This document shows positions 18,445 to 28,199 of a stretch of DNA of 64,000 nt, piece by piece. Where the stretch lies: NCBI RefSeq assembly GCF_000317515.1, contig NC_019738.1, positions 5,234,001 to 5,298,000 on the forward strand, read 5' to 3'. Each line of letters starts with the position of its first letter. The stretch's first letter is position 1. The notes under the pieces are model-generated. The model ran no database searches. It was given only the letters and a program-made list of their open reading frames with translations, and was not told where the DNA came from. Made by a program: the position numbers and the translations under genes. This DNA comes from Allocoleopsis franciscana PCC 7113 (GTDB lineage Bacteria; Cyanobacteriota; Cyanobacteriia; Cyanobacteriales; Coleofasciculaceae).

Positions 18445-18651
18445 ATGATGAAATGGCGTGTTGTGCTTGAAGCCGATGCTGAAACGGGAGATTGGTCTGT
18501 TTGGTGTCCAGAATTACCCGGTTGTGTTTCGGCTGGAGAAACCGAAGAAGAAGCATTAGAAAATATTCGTGAAGCGATCGCACTTTATCTCGAACCAGAC
18601 CCAATCGAGTTAAAATCAGGAGCCATTTTGCGCGAGGTTTCGGTTGGATGA
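18445..18651 (+). CDS. hicB: HicB-family antitoxin
   Basis: A 68-aa antitoxin with the typical HicB partial RNase H-like fold: MKWRVVLEADAETGDWSVW, then CPELPGCVSAGETEEEALE and IREAI. It lacks a C-terminal DNA-binding helix-turn-helix, as in short cyanobacterial forms. The start is one of two adjacent ATGs (18445 or 18448), with AGGGG upstream. Its end overlaps the hicA start by 4 bp (ATGA). Antitoxin-first order is seen in many cyanobacterial hicBA pairs. It should bind and silence HicA. Confidence 0.88.
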   Translation: MMKWRVVLEADAETGDWSVWCPELPGCVSAGETEEEALENIREAIALYLEPDPIELKSGAILREVSVG

Positions 18652-18872
18652 CCCGCACCCGTCGCATGAATGCAGATGAAGTGGAACGAATTCTGGAGCG
18701 TTATGGGTTTGCACTCATTTCTCAAAAGGGTAGTCATCGCAAGTGGCGCAATCTTGATCGTCAGCTTCAGGTGATTGTGCCCTACCACAAGGGACGTGAT
18801 TTGCCCATCGGCACACTCCGAAACATTATGGTTGGTGCAGATATTCCAGAGAACGAATGGAAAACGGAGTAA
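18648..18872 (+). CDS. hicA: HicA-family mRNA interferase toxin
   Basis: A 74-aa double-stranded RNA-binding-domain toxin. It has NADEVERILERYGF, then the catalytic histidine in QKGSHRKW and the conserved VPYHKGRDLPIGTLRNIM end. The length and key His match active HicA. The family cleaves mRNA in stressed cells. It is coupled to hicB by a 4-bp overlap. The pair sits between two 90-bp direct repeats. Confidence 0.88.
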   Translation: MTRTRRMNADEVERILERYGFALISQKGSHRKWRNLDRQLQVIVPYHKGRDLPIGTLRNIMVGADIPENEWKTE

Positions 18873-18905
18873 GGTTATCATCGTACAGAGAACCTCTCAA
18901 CCCGG

Positions 18906-18995
18906 CATAGAATAGCAAATAGTGTAGTTATTGCGTGGCTCTTGCTGTGGCAACTATCACGATTGAAATTCCAGACGACCTCTCAGAACAATTGA
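18906..18995. repeat. Right 90-bp direct repeat flanking hicBA
   Basis: This is the second copy of the repeat described at 18319-18408. It runs from 29 bp before the GTG at 18935 into codon 20 of that gene, which stays intact downstream. The arrangement shows that hicBA lies inside a duplication, or entered by recombination with the 5' end of this gene. Confidence 0.92.
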
Positions 18996-19306
18996 CTCAA
19001 TTAGGCGATCGCTTGCCAGAATTATTAAGGCAGTGCGTTCAGCAGTCTATCCTTCCGGCTCATGTTTACCGCTACATTCTGGACTTCCTCACGAGTCAGC
19101 CAACCCCAGAACAAATAGCCGCCTTTCGCCCCACACCTGAGATGCAAGAGCGGCTCAGTACGTTACTTGCCAAAAATCAAAGTGGCAATATCACACCAAC
19201 TGAGATTGAAGAACTCAACGAATATGAGCGAATAGAACATCTCGCAATCATGCTCAAGCTTGGCAACCTCCCCTACCTGACGCGCCCCTCTACCTCTAAC
19301 TCGTGA
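18935..19306 (+). CDS. Small antitoxin-like protein preceding HNH gene
   Basis: A 123-aa protein starting at GTG 18935 (ALAVATITIEIPDDLSEQL). The first 30 residues look like the beta-strand plus helix start of ribbon-helix-helix or UPF0175-type small regulators; the rest is helical (PTPEQIAAFRPTPEMQERL). No family is assigned with certainty. It overlaps the HNH gene by 4 bp (GTGA), so the two are translated together, in the manner of toxin-antitoxin pairs. Its promoter and first 20 codons are duplicated upstream of hicB. Confidence 0.6.
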   Translation: MALAVATITIEIPDDLSEQLTQLGDRLPELLRQCVQQSILPAHVYRYILDFLTSQPTPEQIAAFRPTPEMQERLSTLLAKNQSGNITPTEIEELNEYERIEHLAIMLKLGNLPYLTRPSTSNS

Positions 19307-19710
19307 CATATATCTCTGAATCCCTACGTCGTTTGGTTCAAGAGCGATCTGGATATTGCTGCGAATACTGCCAAATTTCAGCAGATGTCACATTCTATGC
19401 TCATGAGGTAGATCATGTGATTGCCCTCAAGCATGGCGGTGAAACCATTGCTGAAAATTTAGCCTATGCCTGCTGGCGGTGTAACCGTTACAAAGGAACC
19501 GATCTTGGCTCCTTCGATCCACAAACCAACCAATTTAGTTTTTTGTACAATCCCCGCACTCAACAATGGAGCGAACATTTCTCCTTAAGAGACGACGAAA
19601 TTAGTGGCTTAACTCCGGAAGGAAGAACAACTGTACAACTCCTTGGATTGAACAGCGTTGAGCGTCGTGCAGAACGCAGACGAGCAGAGGAACTAAAAGA
19701 AACTGAATAA
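19303..19710 (+). CDS. HNH endonuclease
   Basis: A 135-aa protein with a compact HNH/beta-beta-alpha-metal nuclease fold. A zinc pair CEYC is near residues 19-22, the core is HEVDHVIALKHGG, an Asn follows in AENLA, and the second zinc pair is CWRC with NRYKG after it. All catalytic and zinc residues are present. It starts at GTG 19303, overlapping the upstream stop. The family makes metal-dependent DNA cuts; such small HNH proteins are common and dispersed in cyanobacteria. It could be a toxin paired with the upstream protein, or a solitary nuclease. No intron or intein context is seen. Confidence 0.8.
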   Translation: MTYISESLRRLVQERSGYCCEYCQISADVTFYAHEVDHVIALKHGGETIAENLAYACWRCNRYKGTDLGSFDPQTNQFSFLYNPRTQQWSEHFSLRDDEISGLTPEGRTTVQLLGLNSVERRAERRRAEELKETE

Positions 19711-19821
19711 ACTAAACAGGAGGCGGAGAAGCTGGGGAGCTAGGGAAAAAAATACGCTCATTTGGAAAGGGGGGCTATCAATGGGGAGATGGTATCACTC
19801 GCCAGCAGATTTCCCCTATAA

Positions 19822-19862
19822 AAACAAAAAAACAGCCACCTCCATCAGGAAGTAGCCGTTTT
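19822..19862 (-). terminator. Intrinsic terminator of groESL operon
   Basis: On the minus strand, an imperfect stem around CTTCC...GGAGG, extended by AAAACGGC/GCTGTTTT, ends in a run of seven T. A second GC-rich hairpin (GGTGGGC at 19871-19877 with 19881-19887) lies between it and the groEL stop. Confidence 0.65.
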
Positions 19863-19897
19863 AACCCGCAGGTGGGCAATGCCCACCCAACTAGATA

Positions 19898-21550
<1,653 letters not shown>

Positions 21551-21554
21551 TCAG

Positions 21555-21645
21555 TCAGTAAAGAGTTTGAAGGTTTAAAGGTTGAAGGTTTAAGATTGAA
21601 GGTTGACACTTACAACTTGCCAACTTTACAACTTGCTCTCGTTAT
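21555..21645. repeat. Degenerate heptamer repeats between groES and groEL
   Basis: The groES-groEL spacer holds repeated units near GGTTGAAGGTTTAA, followed by the inverse type (CAACTTGCCAACTTTACAAC), so the two halves can pair. This style matches the short tandemly repeated heptanucleotides of filamentous cyanobacteria. A related tract lies at 59907-59990. Confidence 0.6.
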
Positions 21646-21956
21646 TAACTAACGACGGCAAGGATGTCCTTTTCCGACAGCAAGACGTACTCTTCTGTAC
21701 CCAGTTTGATGTCGGTACCCGCGTACTTAGAATAGAGAACCTTGTCGCCGACTTTCACTTCGACTTCAGAGCGAGTTCCATCATCGTTACGCTTTCCAGG
21801 ACCGACAGCCACAATTTCACCCACTTGAGGCTTTTCTTTCGCGTTATCGGGTAACAAGATGCCCCCAGCGGTTTTTTCTTCAGCGGCGCTAACCTTGACG
21901 AAAACGCGATCGCCTAACGGCTTAACAGTGGAAACACTTAGAGATACAGCTGCCAT
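21645..21956 (-). CDS. groES: Co-chaperonin GroES
   Basis: A 103-aa co-chaperonin that caps the GroEL ring. It has [11 protein letters not shown] at the start, the mobile-loop region [17 protein letters not shown], and [15 protein letters not shown] and [11 protein letters not shown] at the end. The length is standard. It is the first gene of the operon; the CIRCE element lies about 40-70 bp upstream. Confidence 0.97.
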   Translation of the reverse strand: MAAVSLSVSTVKPLGDRVFVKVSAAEEKTAGGILLPDNAKEKPQVGEIVAVGPGKRNDDGTRSEVEVKVGDKVLYSKYAGTDIKLGTEEYVLLSEKDILAVVS

Positions 21957-21996
21957 ATATATAAATCTCTCCCGATTTAGATTCTTCTGAACTGAG

Positions 21997-22023
21997 TTAG
22001 CACTCTCAGCTCCTGAGTGCTAA
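21997..22023 (-). promoter_or_regulatory. CIRCE element (HrcA operator) of groESL
   Basis: A perfect inverted repeat, TTAGCACTC-N9-GAGTGCTAA, matches the consensus CIRCE exactly. It lies upstream of groES, where HrcA binds to repress the operon until heat shock. Confidence 0.97.
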
Positions 22024-22385
22024 TTTACTCAACTAAGGGATGCGATCGCAACAAACTTTCCTGTACGGGTTCCCGAACTTATCGATTCATGTTGGCTCAA
22101 ATCCTTACCTGGAAAGCTTTAGAAAGAAATCTATAAAAAAGCTATGGATTGAAGCCTGAACGCTCAATTCCGACAAGAAATAAGTAAAAATACTCAGCTT
22201 ATGAATGGTTCAGAACTAATTGTGAGCCAAATCTATTGTGATTGCCGACAAGATTCAGTGGTAGCCACGTTAGCAGCGTCGGCCTGAAGCTAGCGAATCA
22301 CGCTATAGATGAAGATAGATAGAGTATTAATCGCGGCGCTTGGGCGTCTTTAAGTGAAATCCGTCGATCAAACAACTCCGTGGAA
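22024..22385. other. Intergenic region between groESL and ferredoxin-like gene
   Basis: About 360 bp hold the divergent promoters of groESL (leftward, next to CIRCE) and the 2Fe-2S gene (rightward). One HIP1 site is present. No ORF, RNA gene or strong hairpin was recognised. Confidence 0.4.
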
Positions 22386-22946
22386 ATGCCAGCGAATCCA
22401 ACCAATCACAATCCAGCAGAATTATCTCATCCTGAACCCTCAATCTCCAATGAGGTCTTAGCCAAAAACGCTTTAGCCGCTAATATCCAAAGCTTAGGCA
22501 TCCATCAAATTCAGCGACACGTTTTTCTGTGTGCCGACCAGACTAAACCAAAATGCTGTCCCAAACAAATCAGTCTAGAATCCTGGGATTACCTGAAAAA
22601 TCGCCTCAAGGAACTCAACCTCGACCAAGTAACCGAGACTCAACCGAACTGTATCTTCCGCACCAAAGCAAACTGTTTGCGAGTCTGTGCCGTCGGCCCG
22701 ATTATGGTGGTCTATCCGGACGGTGTGTGGTATCGCAACGCTACCCCAGAAGTCATCGAACAAATTATTCAGGAGCATTTCATCGGCAACAAAGTTGTAG
22801 AAGAATATGCCATTGCGACTCATCCCTTGCCAGAACCTACCCCACCCGCTACAAGCAATGCCGAGGAAAACGCCCCATCGAGAGATCACATTACCACAGT
22901 TGATGTGATGACGGCTGCCCAGAGTCAGGAGTTAAGTATTGAGTAA
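22386..22946 (+). CDS. Thioredoxin-like [2Fe-2S] ferredoxin family protein
   Basis: A protein of about 186 aa from the ATG at 22386; an in-frame GTG at 22380 is also possible. Cys residues sit in [10 protein letters not shown] near the middle, then [18 protein letters not shown] and [10 protein letters not shown], the pattern of the thioredoxin-like [2Fe-2S] ferredoxins related to the NuoE/HoxE fold. The C-terminal 40 residues are low complexity. It should carry one [2Fe-2S] cluster and act in electron transfer or sensing; the partner is unknown. Predicted cytoplasmic. Confidence 0.8.
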   Translation: MPANPTNHNPAELSHPEPSISNEVLAKNALAANIQSLGIHQIQRHVFLCADQTKPKCCPKQISLESWDYLKNRLKELNLDQVTETQPNCIFRTKANCLRVCAVGPIMVVYPDGVWYRNATPEVIEQIIQEHFIGNKVVEEYAIATHPLPEPTPPATSNAEENAPSRDHITTVDVMTAAQSQELSIE

Positions 22947-23229
22947 ATTGACCGAATAGCCTAAAACAATTTGATACCCACGGAATTTCGCATTGGTGTA
23001 GCATAATGATTAGCAAAGCTTTTTAGTACCTTTGGTGCGGCTTGAACAGCAATGGCACAAAACTCAAATGCATCGCATTACAGGCAACTTCTGTGCCTAA
23101 GCCAGTGTGAGAACCGAATTCTCCCGGTACAAGTTGGTCGTAGTAGGTTGTAGCGTCTAGACCAATCTGCGGATAATACAGAAGACGTTATTACCCATCT
23201 CAGCAATCCGGCATGACGAGTGTCACAAC

Positions 23230-23877
23230 ATGAAAGATAACGGTGTCAGAGACAACAAGCGACTATTGCTGATTGATGACGACCCCAATCTCATCTTGTT
23301 AGTCAAGGACTACCTGGAATTCCGGGGCTATGAAGTCATCACCGCTGAAAATGGTCGAGAAGCGCTAGAGGTTTTAGACCAAGACGTGCCTGATTTGATT
23401 ATTTGTGATGTGATGATGCCGGAGATGGACGGCTACGCCCTGGTCGAGCATGTCAGGCAAGACCCTCGCACTAGCTGGATTCCAGTCCTATTTCTCTCCG
23501 CCAAGGGTCAAAGTCAAGACAAGGTCAAGGGTCTGAACCAAGGGGCGGATGTCTACATGGTGAAGCCCTTTGAACCGGAAGAATTGGTCGCGCAGGTAGA
23601 ATCCTCGCTGAAGCAAGCTAATCGTTTAATTCATCACTCCGGTACAGGAACAGAGGCGGGACCGAAAATTCAGGTTCCCTTTGATGTGGAGTTAACGCCC
23701 ACAGAATTAAAAGTGGTGCAGTTCGTAGCCAGGGGGATGGCGAATCGAGAAATTGCGGAGCAGATGAATGTGAGTCAGCGCACCATTGAAAGTCATGTTT
23801 CTAACATGCTGGGTAAGACAGGTCTCCATAATCGCACGGAATTGGCACGCTGGGCGATTGAGGCAAGTATGGCTTAG
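23230..23877 (+). CDS. LuxR/NarL-type response regulator (Ycf29-like)
   Basis: A 215-aa protein. The receiver domain (about 10-125) has the acidic pocket at 16-18 and the acceptor Asp60 in IICDVMMPEMDG, plus the conserved Lys in MVKPFEP. A linker leads to a LuxR helix-turn-helix (about 150-212): LTPTELKVVQFVARGMANREIA, with the recognition helix near SQRTIESHVSNML. It controls transcription upon phosphorylation; its kinase is not adjacent. The architecture matches the chloroplast/cyanobacterial Ycf29 group, but NarL-type regulators are numerous, so no symbol is given. It is followed by the DUF3370 gene on the same strand. Confidence 0.87.
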   Translation: MKDNGVRDNKRLLLIDDDPNLILLVKDYLEFRGYEVITAENGREALEVLDQDVPDLIICDVMMPEMDGYALVEHVRQDPRTSWIPVLFLSAKGQSQDKVKGLNQGADVYMVKPFEPEELVAQVESSLKQANRLIHHSGTGTEAGPKIQVPFDVELTPTELKVVQFVARGMANREIAEQMNVSQRTIESHVSNMLGKTGLHNRTELARWAIEASMA

Positions 23878-23951
23878 TTCCAGCCGGAAGTGTAAAGATT
23901 GTACGGTGTTGTATCGTAGTGTCTTTGCAAGTCACCCACAGCTATCCATCT

Positions 23952-25319
23952 ATGCTGCCGTTTTTGCCCATTTTTACCCTGGCTCAAGCGACCCCAACGC
24001 CAATCCCTACACCCGCACCCCAGGTGGAAATTGTCCAACCGCAACCCGTGCGAATACTCCCAGGAAAACTTGATTCTGTCCCGGTATTCAATAGCAACAG
24101 TCCTGAGGTCGTACAAACAGAAGGCATTTTACTCTCCACCTTTCCCCCAAATGGCAAAAGCACCCCCAGTGCACACTTAAATTTTCCGTTTAAGGGACGC
24201 TTTGATATCTTTGCTCACCATATTGCTAAACCCGCAACACCCGAAGATTTGCGGACTCTTTATCTAGGGGTTATGGTTTACAATCCGGGGCTTAGGTCAG
24301 TCAAGGTCGATATCTTGCAAGCGGCAAGTTACTTGAGTCAACCAGATGCGCCGTTTATTGAGTTGCCGTCTTTTGTGGAGAATCCAACGGGTACTGTTTA
24401 TGCCGGCCCTGGCAGTCGTGTGATGAATGATATTCTGCGGGGACAGCGGCAAGTTGAGTTTCCTTCCCAGTTGGTGATTCCCCCCAAGCAAAGCCGAATG
24501 TTGCTGAATCTACCCATTCCCGTGCGGACGTTGGAACCTCCATTGAATGGTCGTTCCACCTTGATGCGGTTGCAAAGTAGTGGGTCAGTCTACGTTGCCA
24601 GTCTTGCCCGCTATGCACCTGTTGATGCACAGGGTAACGAACGCCCTCCTACCTTGGCAGAATGGCAGACCTTACTAGATAAAGGTGAACTATCAGGGCC
24701 ACGCGATCGCATTCCCACGCCTCCTAATGCCACCACAGAACGAATAATCTATGGTCGTGTTGCCGGTGTGGCTCAAGGTTCTCAATGGCAGGCGAAGTTG
24801 GTGGATCGTCCTAATGCCCGATTTTTAAGTATCCCTGCGTCCGGACAAGCCTTTTCCTATGGACTGAGTACCCTCCCTGGCGGCAAATTGGGCACAGCTC
24901 AAAGTCAGAGTGCGAGAATGCGGGTGCGCTATCCAGACACCGCTTACTTTGCTCATGGGAACTATGGGGTGCAATATAGCCTGACGTTACCCTTGGTTAA
25001 TCCCACCCGCAATACTCAAACCGTCACTTTGGCGCTTCAGACACCGATTAAGCAAGATGAACTCCAGGGGGGACTGCGCTTTTTGGAACCACCCAGCAAA
25101 CAAGTCTTTTTCCGGGGTACGGTTCAAGTCCGCTACACCGATGATGCTGGAATACCCCAGAGTCGTTATGTACATTTAGTACAACGACGGGGTCAACAAG
25201 GAGAACCCTTAGTTACCCTCAAAATGCCCCCTTCTGCCCAACGTTTAGTGCAAGTAGACTTTCTTTATCCTCCAGATGCTTCACCGCCCCAAGTTTTGAC
25301 GGTGAGGACGTTGGAATAA
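23952..25319 (+). CDS. DUF3370 family exported protein
   Basis: A protein of about 455 aa from the ATG at 23952 (MLPFLPIFTLAQATPTP); the frame is open from GTG 23919, but the shorter start gives a compact signal-like N-terminus. A Pro/Thr linker follows, then a beta-rich DUF3370 body (VRILPGKLDSVPVFNSN, later a GIPQSRYVHLV segment). The family is cyanobacterial, of unknown function, and expected in the periplasm or outer layers. It may be in one transcript with the response regulator, whose stop lies 75 bp upstream. Confidence 0.78.
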   Translation: MLPFLPIFTLAQATPTPIPTPAPQVEIVQPQPVRILPGKLDSVPVFNSNSPEVVQTEGILLSTFPPNGKSTPSAHLNFPFKGRFDIFAHHIAKPATPEDLRTLYLGVMVYNPGLRSVKVDILQAASYLSQPDAPFIELPSFVENPTGTVYAGPGSRVMNDILRGQRQVEFPSQLVIPPKQSRMLLNLPIPVRTLEPPLNGRSTLMRLQSSGSVYVASLARYAPVDAQGNERPPTLAEWQTLLDKGELSGPRDRIPTPPNATTERIIYGRVAGVAQGSQWQAKLVDRPNARFLSIPASGQAFSYGLSTLPGGKLGTAQSQSARMRVRYPDTAYFAHGNYGVQYSLTLPLVNPTRNTQTVTLALQTPIKQDELQGGLRFLEPPSKQVFFRGTVQVRYTDDAGIPQSRYVHLVQRRGQQGEPLVTLKMPPSAQRLVQVDFLYPPDASPPQVLTVRTLE

Positions 25320-25574
25320 TAATCGATGTGTGGGACATGGAGTGACTGAATCACCCAATAACTGAGTGTGGTTAACAAAGTCAAACTGTTCAGTGGATTT
25401 TGTTACACCCAGTTAACCGATACGTTTTAGGAAGCAATACGGTCTGTTGTATGCAGACTGCACGCCGAAGTTCCCCATTGAAGCGATCGTACATGCAACT
25501 CTAGGCAGGGGCGCAGAAGAAGAGGAGGACGCTATGCTCTCAGGAGTTAAAACGTAAATGGTCGCCAGAGGAAA

Positions 25575-26675
25575 ATGTATTCTCAGGAGCTGCTAAAGCC
25601 GGATGGGCGTCCCCTGACTCTATACAGCAGATACCCCATTGCGGAAGGCATCCAGGCTCCTAGTCCTGGTAATGAGCCGATTCGAGCCAATCCACATCTG
25701 CGCTGGCATCCCTTGCGAGGTGAATGGATTGCCTACGCCAGTCATCGTCAAGGGCGGACTTTTCTGCCGCCCCCTGAGTACAACCCACTGGCACCCCTTA
25801 TCGATCCTCACTTTCCCACCGAACTGCCTCAGGGGCAATATGATATCGCGGTTTTCGACAACCGCTTTGCTTCAATGACGCGGGTGGCACACGACCCGCC
25901 TAGCAGTATTGTGGAAACTCTACCCGCGAATGGTGCGTGTGAGGTTGTAGTCTTTACCCAAGACCCCGAATCTCCTCTCGGTTCCCTGGAACTGGATCAC
26001 CTAGATTTACTGTTACAGGTGTGGGCTGACCGGACTCGCATACTTGGAGAACACCCGCAGATTCAGTATGTACTGCCCTTCGAGAATCGGGGAGTAGAGA
26101 TGGGGGTAACGTTGCTTCATCCTCACGGTCAGATTTACGCCTACCCGTTTGTCCCTCCTGTTCCAGCAAGAATGCAGGAACGCCAGCAGGCCTATTACCA
26201 GGAAAATCAGCGGAGTTTGCTGCAAGATTTGATTCAAAAGGAAATTGAGGACAAGCAGCGGATTATTTATTTGGATGAACAGGCGATCGCATTTGTCCCT
26301 GCCTGCGCCCGTTATCCCTACGAAGTTTGGATTGCAACGATTGAGCCAGTTGCAACATTTATCGACCTGACGGCAAAGCAGCGTAGAGGACTTGCCAAAG
26401 CCTTAAAAACTGTCACCCTCAAGTACGACGGCTTGTGGAAGCGCCCCTTCCCTTACTTGATGGCTTGGTTTCAAGCCCAGACTGACGGGCAACCTCATCC
26501 GGAATCACATCTGCACGCCGAGTTCTACCCCCCATATCGTACCTCGGACAAGCTGAAGTACTTAGCTGGAACCGAACTTGCAGCAGGAATGTTTGCCAAT
26601 GATGCGCTGCCAGAGGAGAAAGCGAAGGAGTTGCAGGCGGTATCGATCATTCTTGAAGCGGGGGTGCGGGTATGA
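25575..26675 (+). CDS. galT: Galactose-1-phosphate uridylyltransferase
   Basis: A 366-aa Leloir pathway enzyme that exchanges UMP between UDP-glucose and galactose-1-phosphate in the cytoplasm. The uridylylated histidine is in HPHGQIYAYPFVPP; NPHLRWHPLRGEWIAY at the start and the HLHAEFYPP segment near the end fit the HIT-superfamily GalT fold. The length is normal. The start is ATG 25575 with an AGAGGAAA ribosome site. Its stop overlaps the start of a 33-codon ORF (ATGA), and an ATP-grasp gene and galK follow. Confidence 0.95.
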   Translation: MYSQELLKPDGRPLTLYSRYPIAEGIQAPSPGNEPIRANPHLRWHPLRGEWIAYASHRQGRTFLPPPEYNPLAPLIDPHFPTELPQGQYDIAVFDNRFASMTRVAHDPPSSIVETLPANGACEVVVFTQDPESPLGSLELDHLDLLLQVWADRTRILGEHPQIQYVLPFENRGVEMGVTLLHPHGQIYAYPFVPPVPARMQERQQAYYQENQRSLLQDLIQKEIEDKQRIIYLDEQAIAFVPACARYPYEVWIATIEPVATFIDLTAKQRRGLAKALKTVTLKYDGLWKRPFPYLMAWFQAQTDGQPHPESHLHAEFYPPYRTSDKLKYLAGTELAAGMFANDALPEEKAKELQAVSIILEAGVRV

Positions 26676-26773
26676 ATCAATTCAATGAAGTAAATGAAGA
26701 AGTCTCCCGCAAACGAGAGTTAATCCGGAATGCCCTAACTGAAACTTTTGATAAATGGAGCCGTTTTCTATGA
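26672..26773 (+). CDS. 33-aa ORF coupled between galT and ATP-grasp gene
   Basis: ATG 26672 overlaps the galT stop, and the TGA at 26771-26773 overlaps the ATG of the next gene at 26770. The peptide is charged and helical (MNQFNEVNEEVSRKRELI, then TETFDKWSRFL). Start-stop overlap on both sides argues for real coupled translation. No family was recognised. It could be a small regulatory or partner peptide, or just a ribosome-coupling leader. Confidence 0.45.
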   Translation: MNQFNEVNEEVSRKRELIRNALTETFDKWSRFL

Positions 26774-28044
26774 ACTTAACATCCAATTTCCAATATTTTC
26801 AGGGGAATTCTTTCTCCGATTTATTTGCACAAGACATCACTTCTGCACGTTATGGATTCATCCTAAATTATCCTGCAACTGCCAGTTGGGCCGCTTACCC
26901 TAACAGAAAAAAATACTTTCTTCAAGATGGTAGTAGTGAAGCCACCAAAACCTCTTTTGATAAGATTTGTCAGAAGGAAGCTTGGAAAAATTTGGCGGTG
27001 TTAGGTGATACTCTTCCAGGAATCGTGATTATTGAGCCGCAAAAGTTGCTGGTTGATTACTGGCGCGATCATTTTAACTATAGTTATAGCAATATAGAGC
27101 TGATAGATTGCTCAACTTATCTAGAGGAACTGAGCCAAAGCGATCGCTTTGAGAACATAATCACTTTATTTCCATTTGATCATCTGCAACCTGAAAAACA
27201 CGCCGTTAATCCAGATACCCACTACCACTTACTCAGCAAAGTGACGCTAAACGAACTGGGGGTGCAATGTCCAAACTATAAGAGCTACAATCTGCACAAA
27301 ATTAGTCTCGAAGAGATTAAATTACCCGAACAATTTCCCTACTTGATCAAAACGTCTCACGGACTCTCAGGAGAAGGAACTTACATTATCAGAAATGCTA
27401 GCGATCTAAACTATTGTTTGGAAGAACTGAGAAAATATCTCCAAATTCAGTTACTCGATACAATTATTGTCTCACAGTTTGTCAAGAATGAAGTACAAAA
27501 CTACTGTGTACAGTTCTACATCAACAAAACTGGAGAAATTACACTGATCGGTACGACAAGCCAACTCGTCACCCCAGAAGGTAATTATTTGGGGGGACTC
27601 ATTCACTACCGCGAAACCGATATGAGTAAGTTTTATGAAATGATTACTGCCATTGGTCAATATGCTCACTCCTGTGGGTATTTCGGTGTGATTGGTTTTG
27701 ATGTATTGGAAGATCAGGACGGACAGCTTTATGCGATCGATGCCAATTTCCGAGTCAATGGCTCAACTCCACTATGCTTACAGCGCCCTACTTTATTGGA
27801 ATTGGGAAAAGAGGTGGCTAAATATTCCAGTGACTACCGCATGGATGGGACATTGGATTCTATTTTAAAAACTCTCAAGCTCGAACTGAAACGTAAGGAA
27901 TTTATAATTTTATCGGCTTTAGAAAAAGTTAAATACGGAAAAATTTACACCGAGATTTACGGAATTGTTAGTGGAGAGACGCTTGAGGGAATGCAGCATA
28001 TTGAGCAGAACTTAAAGGAGAAGGGATTGCAGTTGATTAGTTGA
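26770..28044 (+). CDS. ATP-grasp domain protein in the gal cluster
   Basis: A protein of about 424 aa from the ATG at 26770, which overlaps the preceding stop; the ATG at 26755 is less likely. The ATP-grasp body shows FPYLIKTSHGLSGEGTYII (ATP-binding Lys and Gly-rich loop), VIGFDVLEDQDGQLYAID and DANFRVNGSTP (Mg/ATP-binding Asp and Asn). The N-terminal domain has no clear relatives. Such enzymes join a carboxylate to an amine or thiol through an acyl-phosphate. The substrate is unknown. Its place between galT and galK suggests a link to galactose or sugar-peptide metabolism, but this is inference. Confidence 0.75.
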   Translation: MNLTSNFQYFQGNSFSDLFAQDITSARYGFILNYPATASWAAYPNRKKYFLQDGSSEATKTSFDKICQKEAWKNLAVLGDTLPGIVIIEPQKLLVDYWRDHFNYSYSNIELIDCSTYLEELSQSDRFENIITLFPFDHLQPEKHAVNPDTHYHLLSKVTLNELGVQCPNYKSYNLHKISLEEIKLPEQFPYLIKTSHGLSGEGTYIIRNASDLNYCLEELRKYLQIQLLDTIIVSQFVKNEVQNYCVQFYINKTGEITLIGTTSQLVTPEGNYLGGLIHYRETDMSKFYEMITAIGQYAHSCGYFGVIGFDVLEDQDGQLYAIDANFRVNGSTPLCLQRPTLLELGKEVAKYSSDYRMDGTLDSILKTLKLELKRKEFIILSALEKVKYGKIYTEIYGIVSGETLEGMQHIEQNLKEKGLQLIS

Positions 28045-28199
28045 ACGTTGATTCACAATGACGACACCAATAAACTCAAAGTGCTGCTGAGAGAATACAG
28101 CTTTTCAGGAAAATTTTTCATAAGTCAGATTGCTAGCTTTAATACCAATAAAACGTTGAAAATACATGATTAAATCAATACTTTTTGTTCTCATAAGCC

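Noticed and set aside
19303-19710. HNH gene as a homing endonuclease in an intron
   Set aside because: No interrupted host gene, intron ends or intein motifs around it.
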